Source: Cladorhizidae sp. MBARI D1340-BT2 (Eukaryota > Porifera > Demospongiae > Poecilosclerida > Cladorhizidae). Taken from it: a stretch of 64,000 nucleotides of DNA. Made by a program: the position numbers and the translations under genes. How positions within the stretch are numbered: the stretch's first letter is position 1; every line of letters starts with the position of its first letter. Location: positions 9,837,786 to 9,901,785 of the forward strand of contig JAQNBH010000004.1 in NCBI GenBank assembly GCA_028752905.1, in the 5' to 3' direction. Under the pieces are notes generated by a model. The model had not been told where the DNA came from. It ran no database searches and worked only from the letters and a program-made list of their open reading frames with translations. Below, piece after piece: positions 54,868-64,000 of the stretch.

Positions 54868-56800
54868 TCCCTTTAAGAAGATTAGAGAGCATGTTTGGGC
54901 TTGTTGTAAGCCATTTTGGAATGATTTAAGAGCAAAGAAGAAGGAGGGTAGGATAAAAGGAGTGAAAGATAATGAGGGAAGGGAGGGAGACAAGGTGTTA
55001 GAGGTGATGGTAAAACACTGGGAAGAACTGGGGAGTATGCCATAGTCCCAGAATTAGAGATAGGAGATGCTAGTGGGCATGAGTTGCGTATGTTAGAGGA
55101 AGTAAGTTTGGAAGATAGTAGAGGTAATAAAGTGTTTGAAGAGAGGAAAGGCACCAGGTCCTGATGGAATGTTGAATGAGATGCTGATATACGGAGGTAA
55201 AAGGTTGGTGGAGGTGATGGTGCAGATGATATGGTAATGAGGATTGATTGGTTCCCAGTGCTGGAAGAGGTGTTTGCTAGTACCTCTCCACAAGGATGGC
55301 AAGGAGGACAAAGTAGGGGAATTGCATTATGTTGTAGTGTGGTGAAAGTGTTTGAGAGGGTGTTGACGAGGAGTTTAGGAGGGTTTTGCTGAGGATAGGA
55401 TTTTGACAGAAGGGCAAGGAGGATTTAGGAGTCAGAGGAGTTGTTCGGACCAGTGGTTGGTGTTAAGAGGAGTTTGTAAAGTGTGGAAGAGCGAGAAGAA
55501 AAATTCATATCTGGCTTTCCTGGACATAAGTAAGGCATATCGCAGTGTGTGGAGGGAGGGACTGTGGCAGAAGTTGAGGTAGTATGGAGTCTAGGAGAAA
55601 GTTATGAGGACATGTGTATAGTGGGGTGGAGACGATTGTAATATTGAATGGAAGGAGGTGAAGGTGGTTCGCTGTGGATAATGGACTTAGGCAATTATGT
55701 CCCTTGTCTCCACTTCTTTTCAATATTTATTTGATGGGAATGGCAAAAGAGTTGGAGAGAGCTGAGCTGGGAGTCAAGGTGGAAGGCTCTTGGTGTAGGG
55801 CACTTATGTATGCAGATGATGTTGTTCTTCTGGTGGACTTGGGGGTGCAATTGCAATCTATGTTGGATGTGGTACAGGCTTATGTGTTGAGGTGGAGGAT
55901 GAAGTTTAATAGCAAGAAGAGCAAGGTCATGCTAGCAGGGAAGAATGAAGCAGGAGTGCATTGGATGATTGGTGAGGATGTATTGGAAGAGGTCAAGAAT
56001 TCAAGTAACCTGGGAGTGTATGGTTTGATAGGAAGCTAAAGGGTAATGTTCAGTTAGAGAAGATGGCAAAGAGGGCAGAAGAGTTGGTTGGAAAGGTGAC
56101 ATGTATGATGGAAGTAGACAGAGGAAGAATGGTGTTGGTGCTTCATGGAGACCTAGTATGGAGTATGCAGCCGAAGTGTGGTGGACAGGAGGACATAATG
56201 CTTGCAAGAATTTGGAGTCAGCACAGATGAGAGTGGGTAGGAGATTGTTGGGGGCAAGTAGTACATTAGCAGGAGTGGCAGTACAGGGAGATATGGGGTG
56301 GAGGAAGCTTGAGGAGAGGAGGGAAGAGATGAAGATTTTGTTTGGTAAGAGATTAGAGGTATCAGAACAGAGCAGATTGGAAAAAATAGTTCTAAGAGAG
56401 GATGGAGGAATTGGATGGTTGGAGATCTTGAGGAGAAATATGTGAGATAAACAACGAGGTTGGGTCAGTATTTAAGTGGAAGGAGAAAATGAAGGTGAGA
56501 AATGAGAAGGATTGGAAGGAGGAAATAAACAGCAAGAGTACGCTGAAGTTTTATAAATTGGCAAAGAATGTTGGAGAGGTATATGAGGTCCATGCATGGT
56601 CAGGAAGGTATGCGGTTGCAATTTAGATTTGGGACTGCATCAGCCGGATTATTAGAGGATAAGAAGAGATGTGGATTAGTTAGGGATGAGAGGTGTATCG
56701 TGTGATAGTGGAGCAGGGGAAGATGGCGGACACTTCTTGGCAATGTGTGAGGTATTCGAGAGGGTTCGGCTGGTACTGCTGGTGACCCATTCATTTTGAG
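54868..56800 (+). pseudogene. non-LTR retrotransposon reverse transcriptase, broken
   Basis: A C/poly-pyrimidine tract (54830-54866) precedes plus-strand frames with LKRGKAPGPDGMLNEML, then PLHKDGKEDK, QLCPLSPLLFNIYLMGMA and ALMYADDVVLLVDL (YADD active site at about 55806-55817). These are followed by MKFNSKKSKVMLAGK, SMEYAAEVWWTGG and, at the end, DKKRCGLVRDERCIVC with HFLAMC. The order is that of a complete reverse transcriptase domain and C-terminal zinc-knuckle-like motif. Many frameshifts and stops in the 5' half (55000-55670) show inactivation. No endonuclease is visible upstream. Copy A of its end is at 32113-32540. Confidence 0.88.
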
Positions 56801-59477
56801 TAAATTTAAGTTGACTACCAAGCAAGTTATTGTATCTGTACTATGTCAACTGAGAGTTCATTGATAAGATGGTGTACATTGTTTTAAATTTCTAATGATT
56901 CTGCATTCCAAAAATAAACAATCACCTGTACTTATAACATTTTCCTAATGCCTGGAGAAACCAGCTAAAAAATGAGGGAATCCCACTTGCAGGATAGCGA
57001 AAATGCTGCAAAAATGACTATTTCCTCCATTACAAAAAAAAGCAAAATCAAGGAAATGGTTGGCTTAAAGCTCTCCTTGTGTGGTCTACACAGGGAATAA
57101 CTCAAGCAATGATTACATATCATACACTGTTGTTAAACCTAGTCTTTCTGCATGCCATATATACCAGCTTGAAAACATAATAGCAGTGGAACCAGGTGCT
57201 TCCTCGAAGGGGAGGGGAGGAGGGAGGTAACACAAGCATTGATTACAGTTGCATTCCAAAATCCAAACCATCGTGTCAGTGAGTACTGTTTACATGATGG
57301 TTAGGAGTCCCCAAATATAAAATGAGTCCATAATGTATTAGCTTTGCTCCCCTTGAAGCTTGACCTAGGCACCAAATAGCTGAGCTCCACATGTTGCACC
57401 TTAATCCTCAGGCTGTGTGCGGCTTCTCATGAGCATTGATGCCTCTACTACATCGTAGCCGTACTATTACTCGTCAAGGAACGCATGATGACTTCTTTCC
57501 TTAGCACTTCTTGCGTGCATTCTCCTGAGCACTGCCCTAGCTATTTGTTGGAAAGTCATCGATGGTGACAGAGCACTACACAATTTTTTTAATTAATTAT
57601 TTTTATGTAAAAACATCTTATATACTCAACAGCCAAGAGGCCAATAAGAAGAATACATGGAGGAACATATTAAGTTGATTAGGAAAATTTATGTTATTGT
57701 GAATAAAGGTTGAAGAAGAGATAAGTTTGGCATTATATCAGCAAGAGGAGAGAGATGGAAGATGAAGCTTAGTGAGAAGAGAAGCATATATAGTCCGAGG
57801 ACCATTGTCTACAACAATTTGCATGCTGTATTCTCTCAAGATGAGAAGAAAGATGGGATGATTGAGGGTCGCAGAAAAAATAACAGTACTCCAGATGGAG
57901 ATGAATAAGAGAAGTATAGAGGCAAAGAAGAGTGGAAGTGTCTGAATAGCAGTAGAAATGACGGTAGAGAAGACCAAGTAATTTAGGGTCTTGGGAGAGA
58001 TGTAAAAAATGTGTTTGTTCCAGGATAGAGTGAAGAAAAGAGGATTCCCAGGTACAATCAGATAACCATAGGTACACAGATGTGGCAAGAAGAGATTGAA
58101 ATAAGCTGTATTTTGACTTCATTAGATGAAGTGGGAGAGATTGGGAAGCAAGCCAGGCAGAGGTACAGTTTAGGTCTTTCTGAAAGGGAGGAAAATCAGA
58201 ATGAGAAGTGATGGGGAGAAAAAGAGGATATCATCAGCATAGAGAGACTAGACAGACAAAAGCACATTACACCCTCCATTGATATAAATTATATAGAGGA
58301 GAGGACCCATTATGGATCCTTGAGGAACACCCGAAGATACAGGAGAACAGGTGAGGAGGTGGACCTGTTGTGATCACTTGTTGAGAATGTGCTGAAAGAT
58401 AGGAGTGAAGCCAGTTTATGAGTTAAGGAGGGAAGTGCAGGAAGGAATGAATATCAGTTAACATTTTGTGAGGAACAGAATCAAAGGCCTTTTTGAGATC
58501 TAGAAAACAAGTCCAACCAATTTATTAGTTTGAAGAAGAGAGTGAAAGGACCGATTGGCCAAGAGAAGAGCTGAAGAAGTGCACTGATGGGGAAGAAAAC
58601 CAAATTGACAGGAAGAGATAATATTGTTGAACATGCTTTTCAAGCAGCTTACTAACTATATATAGAGAATAAGGAAATGGGCCAGTAGTTAGAGGGATTG
58701 TCAAGATTATTAGGGATGGAAGCAATGAAGGAATTTTTTCAATCATATCCTTGAGACATGGATAAGGTAAAGATATATTTAAGGGGAGCAACTAAGGATA
58801 GGCAGGTAGATTTGAGCACTCTAGAGGATATCAGATCAAGCCAGAGGCTGAAGAGGGTAATGAGAAATCAGGCCAATATCATCTGATTGAGTACAGAGAG
58901 AGTCAGGAGGACAGGATGGTTGGGAAGTCTGGAAAAGAAGAGGATAGGATACAATTGGAGGATAGCATGAATTGAAGCATTCAGAGAATATTTATGCCTT
59001 ATCATGTCTAGAGGAGAACGTGTTATCATTAGATACAAGAGGAGGTAAGAAAGTGGTCTTTTTCTTGTGGAATGAATAAAAGACCAAAACTTTTTGGAGA
59101 GAGAGGATGAGAGAGACTGGAAGAATATGCATTTAATTGTAGATGTAATGATGTTTCTAAATGAGCAATAAGCCAGATAAAGGGTATGTGAATCTAGTTT
59201 GTTAGCATGTGAGATTGTGACATTTTTTTAAATTTTTGGTCAAAGACTAATATCAGTCCAAGGCTTTAGATGCTTTCCAGGTGAAATCAAGTTCTGAAGA
59301 AAGGAGTTAATCTCAGGGAAAGGTGGAAAGTAGGCAGCACCGTCAAAGTCAGCGAGAGGTACATCCAGATTTTACGCTTGGTTCTTTATTAGGGAGGAGA
59401 GGATAGGGTTATTTCTGTTAAGATACTATTATGATCAGAGGAGGACACGGGTGACAGAACCAAAGAAGTAGCATTAA
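56395..59477. repeat. segmental duplication, copy B (mate at 32113-36406)
   Basis: Same sequence order as copy A. It carries the empty TTAA site at 57670-57673. Similarity ends at accaaagaagtagcat, where the satellite begins. 56801-57670 is non-coding. Confidence 0.88.
57680..59470 (-). pseudogene. non-LTR retrotransposon reverse transcriptase, copy B, broken
   Basis: Same element as 34360-37160, with the RT and thumb blocks (SLSWNKHIFYISPKT and neighbours) in shifting frames. The endonuclease end is cut off by the satellite boundary near 59477. Confidence 0.8.
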
Positions 59478-62237
59478 GAGCAATATATAAAGTCTATACA
59501 GTGAAGTGTGCAGAATCTATGGAGCTAAAATATTTAGCATCAAGAGAGAGCACTTAGAGAGATACCTATCTTTTGAGCCATATATAAAGTCCATTATAGT
59601 GAAGTGTGCAGAATCTATGGATATTTAGTATCAAGAGAGAGCACACAGAGGGACCTATATTTAAAGCTATATATCAAGTCTATACAGTGAAGTGTGCAGA
59701 ATCTATGGAGCTAATATATTTAGAATCAAGTGAGAGCAGACTGTGAGATACCTATCTTTTGAGCTATATATCAAGCCGATTACAGTGAAATGTGAAAAAT
59801 CTATGTATATTTAGTATCAAGAGAGAGCACACAGAGAGACCTATCTTTAGAGCTAAATATCAAGTCTATACAGTGAAATGTGCAGAATCTATGAAGCTAA
59901 CATATTTAGCATCAAAAGAGAGCACACAGAGAGATACCTATCTTTATCAAGTCCATTACAATGAAGTGTTTAGAATCTATGGATCTTTGGTATCAAGAGA
60001 GAGCACAGAGAGAGACCTATCTTAAGTGCTATATATCAAGTCTATACAGTGAAGTGTTTAGAATCTATGGATGTTTGGTATCAAGAGAGAGCACCGAGAT
60101 AGACCTATCTTAAGAGCAAAATATCAAGTCTATACAGTGAAATGTGCAGAATCTATGAAGCTAACATAATTTAGCATCAAAAGGGAGCACACAGAGAGAT
60201 ACCTATCTTTATCAAGTACATTACAGTGAAGTGTTTAGAATCTATGGATGTTTGGTATCAAGAGAGAGCACAGAGAGAGACCTATCTTAAGTGCTATACA
60301 TCAAGTCTATACAGTGAAGTGTTTAGAATCTATGGATGTTTGGTATCAAGAGAGAGCACAGAGAGAGACCTATCTTAAGAGCAATATATCAAGTCTATAC
60401 AGTGAAGTGTGCAGAATCTATGGAGCTAAAATATTTATCAAGAGAGGGCACTCAGAGAGATACCTATCTTTTGAGTCATATATCAAGTCCATTTCAGTAA
60501 ATGTGCAGAATCTATGGATATTTAGTATGAATAGAGCAGACAGTAAGGCCTATCTTTAGAGCTATATATCAAGTCTATACAGTGAAGTGTGCAGAATCTA
60601 TGAAGCATCAAGATAAAGCACACAGAGAGATACCTATCTTTTGAACAATATATCAAGTCCATTACAGTGAAGTGTCCAGAATCTATGGATGTTTGGTATC
60701 AAGAGAGATCACAGAGAGAGACCTATCTTTAGAGCTATATATCAAGTCTATACTTTGAAGTGTGCAGAATCTATGGAGCTAACATATTTAGCATCAAGAG
60801 AGAGCTCACAGAGAGATACCTCACTATTGAGCTATATATGCAGTCCATTATAGTGAAGTGCACAAAATCTATGGATGTTTAGTATCAAGAGAGAGCACAC
60901 AGAGAGACCTATCTTTAGAGCTATATCTCAAGTCTATACAGTGAAGTTTAGAGAATCTATGGAGCTAACATGTTTAGCATCAAGAGAGAGCACACAGGAG
61001 ATCCTATCTTTGGAGCTATATATCAAGTGCATTACAGTAAAGTGTGCAGAATCTATGGATGTTTAGTATCAACAGAGAGCACACAGAGTGCCCTATCTTA
61101 AGAGCTATATCAATCTATGGAGCTAATATGTTTAGCATCAAGAGAGAGCACACAGGAGATACCTATCTTTTGAGCTATATATAAAGTCCATTACAGTGAA
61201 GTGTGCAGAATCTATGGATGTATAGTATCAAGAGATAGCACACAGAGAGACCTATCATTAGAGCTATATATTAAGTCTATACAGTGAAGTTTGCACAATC
61301 TATGGAGCTAACATATTTAACATCAAGAGAAAGCACACAGAGAGATACCTATCTTTTGAGTTATATATCAAGTCCATTACAGTCAATGGTGCAGAATCTA
61401 TGGATGTTTAGTATCAAGAGAGAGCACACACAGAGACCTATCTTTTGTGCTATATATCAAGTCCATTACAGTGAAGTGTGCAGAATCTATGTAGATAATA
61501 TATTTAGAATCAAGTGAGAGTAGACGGTGAGATACCTATTTTTGAGGTATATATCAAGCCGATTACAGGTTAGTATCAAGACAGAGCACTCAGAGAGACC
61601 TATCTTTAGAGCTATATATAAAGTCTATACAGTGAAGTGTACAGAATGTATGAAGCTAACATATTTAGCATCAAGTGAGAGCAAACAGAGAGATACCAAG
61701 TCCATTACAATGAAGTGTGCAGAATCTATGGATGTTTAGTAATAGCACACAGAGACCTATCTTTATGGCTATATATCAAGTCTATACAGTGAAGTGTTCA
61801 GAATCTATGGAGCTAACATATTTAGCATCAAGAGAGAGCACACCAAGAGATACCTATCTTTTGAGCTATATATCAAGTCCATTACATTGAAGTGAGCAAT
61901 GTTTAGTATCAAGAGAGAGCACACAGAGAGACTTATCATTATAGCAAAATTCTCTCTATAGACTTGATATATAGCAGAATCTATGGAGCTAAAATATTTA
62001 GAATCAAGAGATAGTAGACAGTGAGATACATATCTTTTGAACTATATCTCTAGCCGATTACAGTGAATGTACAGAATCTATGGATATTTAGTATGAAGAG
62101 AGCAGACAGTAAGACCTATCTTTAGAGCTATATATCAAGTCTATACAGTGAAGTGTGCAGAATCTATGAAACTAATATATTTAGCATCAAGATAAAGCAC
62201 ACAGAGAGATACTTATCTTTTGAGCTATATATCAAGT
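59478..62237 (+). repeat. satellite of two alternating monomers (~98 and ~89 bp)
   Basis: The cagaatctat landmark falls at 59511, 59609 and 59698, then continues at similar alternating intervals. One monomer type has gagctaacatatttagcatc before agagagagcaca; the other has tatttagtatcaagagagag or a tgtttggtatc variant. Both share agctatatatcaagtc and cagtgaagtgtgcagaatct. About 29 monomers in all, with several deletions (for example near 61110 and 61740). Open frames in it are by-products. Confidence 0.93.
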
Positions 62238-62517
62238 CAGGGCCGGATCCAGGGGGGGGGGGGGTTGTGGGTTTTTGGATGTATTGATCATGCATGTGAC
62301 ATGTATGATCAACACTTCATATCCCTTACCACATGTAACTAAGCAGCTGTCAGCCTGTAGTTACATAGCCATATCTAAGGCACATGTGCACCATGTCTGG
62401 AAAAAGAAAATCAACTGTAAGCTCCAAAGGATGTATGAATCTCACTGCTATGTTTAAAAGTTAAATATCTAAGCTTGTTCTTAGGACATACATATTATCA
62501 TCATTGTGATCATGAAG

Positions 62518-63141
62518 TTCACTGGAACCTGATGAAGAAGAGCCTGGTCCTTCCAAAAGACAGTGCTCATTTGATTCAGACAGCAACATGTCATTCTCAA
62601 GGTACAGTTTCTACTGTTGTGACTGACATTTGTGGAACAACTGTCTGCTGCAACATGTTCTACTTCTGAGCTTTCAATAGCTAGTAGCTGTACACCTCAT
62701 GCTAAGATTATTGACCTAGGGTCAGTCATAAATGCTTCACATGATTCATTAGATCATTTGAGGAAGAAATCTCAGATATTCAAAAGAAATCAATATCTTT
62801 CTTGTCATTACAAGCCAGCTTCAACTGATGTTCTTCATTCTCATGAAGTAACTAAGCAAGGTAAAACTTGGAATGTGCATTTTCAGCATCAATGGCTAGA
62901 CAAGTTTCCATGGCTTTCATATAGCAAAGAGCTAAAAGGTGGTATTTGTAGATATTGTTTGCTTTTCCCTGAGCAACCAGACAGGTGTGGCAGCACAGGA
63001 GCAAAACCAGGTGTTTTAGTACTTTCTCAAAGGCCTTACTTGAAGGCACTTGGAAAGGATGGCATTCTTGTTCGGCATAAGAAGAGTGCAATGCATAAGC
63101 ATGCAACAGAAAAGGCTGATCTTTTTCAGCACAATTTCTGA
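62518..63141 (+). pseudogene. hAT transposase N-terminus with TTF-type zinc finger
   Basis: A short first frame reads LEPDEEEPGPSKRQCSFDSD near 62525-62590, then shifts to 62632-63141. There a TTF-type zinc-finger region is clear: WNVHFQHQWLDKFPWLSYSK, GGICRYCLLFPE, then ALGKDGILVRHKKSAMHKHA. The C-x2-C and H...H pairs are intact. The frame ends at 63141 where the family normally continues, so at least one further frameshift follows. Such ZMYM6-like hAT proteins are common in invertebrates. A relic, but younger-looking than the one at 846. Confidence 0.85.
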
Positions 63142-63980
63142 AATCCTGATGCATGAGTTGATACTAAACTGATGAACCAAAAAGCTCAACAAGCAGAACA
63201 AAATAGAGAAGTCTTCACCAAATTGTGCTTTGTGTGGAATACTTGTCAAAGCAACGCTTGCCTTTCAGGGGTAATAAGGATGATAAATTTTATGACACTA
63301 TCAACAGAGGTAACTTCATAGCTCTACTACAGCTCTTGGCACAGAAAAATAGTTGTCTTCAGTAAAATATTTTGTTTGCCAAAGGAAATGCTACTTATAC
63401 CAGCAAAACAATACAAAACCAGGTAATTCGTATCTATGCCTGTAAAATTAGGGAAAGTTTAACCTAACAGCTTCGGGATAATAGCTTACCTTTCACAGTT
63501 ATTGCTGATGAGGTAACTGATTCCCATGCCAATCAAGAAATTATCTCGGTGTGCTTGAGATTTGTGGATTTAAAATCATTAAAAAATCCTTATCAGGGAT
63601 GCTTGATAGTTTGGAGAGAGCAAATGCTTCAGCAATTTCTTCCAAGATCTTGGAATCCCTTTCTCATCCATCAGTGTCTTTAAATCCAGCAAATATCCGT
63701 GGTCAGGCATATGACGGTGCTGCTGTGATGTCATCTGAAATTGCAGGTGTGCAAGCCAAAATTAAGGAGATTTCTCCCTTGGCTTTGTATTCACACTGTT
63801 TTTCACATAAGCTTACCTTTCAATTGCTGCATCGTAGGTTCAGGAAGTAAGGAATCTCATCAGCTTATTAATTATTTTTAAGCAACAGTTCCAAGCGGCA
63901 AAGATGTTTGAATTGACCTTGAAAAAATACCTTCCTGATTCATCCCATTCTAAACTTCCAGGACTTTGAAAAACATGCTG
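63142..63980 (+). pseudogene. hAT transposase DUF4371 region, frameshifted
   Basis: In successive plus frames: EYLSKQRLPFRGNKDDKFYD, then NATYTSKTIQNQVIRIYACK, SLPFTVIADEVTDSHANQE (the ADExxD block with the first catalytic Asp of the family), and in frame 63551-63850 RGQAYDGAAVMSSEIAGVQA and HCFSHKLTFQLL. This order defines the DUF4371/hAT catalytic region. At least three frameshifts or stops break it. It continues past the window end. Confidence 0.85.
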
Positions 63981-64000
63981 GGTAGAATGGCACACTTGTT

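Larger units (their letters stand above)
62238..64000 (+). mobile_element. hAT element (ZMYM/DUF4371 type), right end outside window
   Basis: Begins cagggccggatccagg, a common hAT terminal sequence, directly inside the satellite (after ctatatatcaagt). A poly-G run follows at 62254-62266. The transposase fragments below belong to it. Confidence 0.75.

Noticed and set aside
59478..62237. Protein-coding repeats (frames with VSRESTERD-like motifs)
   Set aside because: The frames follow from the satellite period, are interrupted often, and carry no start or composition signal of a gene.

Overview
This is animal (metazoan) nuclear DNA. It has spliced genes, very many transposon relics, long satellites and one 100-base assembly gap (32013-32112). 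One conserved host gene is recognisable: a Brambleberry/KAR5/GEX1-type nuclear-fusion gene on the minus strand at about 49-54 kb. The mix of hAT (ZMYM/DUF4371-type), piggyBac and non-LTR elements suits an early-branching marine invertebrate. A sponge is my guess, but the species is not proven by anything I can read here.

Layout. 1-5.1 kb: decayed hAT elements, a DDE transposase scrap and dispersed repeats. 5.5-6.95 kb (minus): a broken, endogenised L polymerase fragment of a mononegavirus-like RNA virus, with the GDNQ catalytic motif and the start of the capping region. It is bordered by a 21-bp minisatellite at 7.0-7.4 kb. 7.5-10.2 kb: two foldback elements, a zinc-finger-like ORF and another hAT relic. 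10234-32012: a head-to-tail array of a ~4.16-kb unit, five full copies plus part of a sixth, running into the gap. Each unit carries on the minus strand a coiled-coil ORF, the N-terminal half of a piggyBac transposase, a basic ORF and a very Pro/His/Asn/Thr-rich ORF, followed by a short 21-bp minisatellite.

32.1-37.2 kb: the 3' end of one non-LTR retrotransposon (plus) next to a second one (minus), interrupted by a TTAA-flanked DNA element. The same block recurs without that insertion at 56.4-59.5 kb, giving a natural empty-site comparison. 37.2-48.2 kb: mostly unassigned sequence with a 40-bp repeat, a hammerhead-like motif, a 32-bp satellite built from part of that motif, and a TTAA-flanked piggyBac-like element (44.0-44.7 kb). 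48.2-53.9 kb: the Brambleberry-like gene, in which a 1.8-kb block holding two candidate 3' exons is duplicated in tandem. 54.3-54.8 kb: another TTAA-flanked element. 54.8-56.8 kb: a non-LTR retrotransposon relic. 59.5-62.2 kb: a satellite of two alternating ~98/89-bp monomers. 62.2 kb to the end: a hAT element inserted into that satellite.

The genes do not form a pathway. The window is a transposon- and satellite-rich region around one conserved fertility gene and one viral fossil. The observations most worth following up are the viral L fossil, the 4.16-kb coding array with its variable G-tracts, the duplicated exons in the nuclear-fusion gene and the ribozyme-like motif related to a neighbouring satellite.
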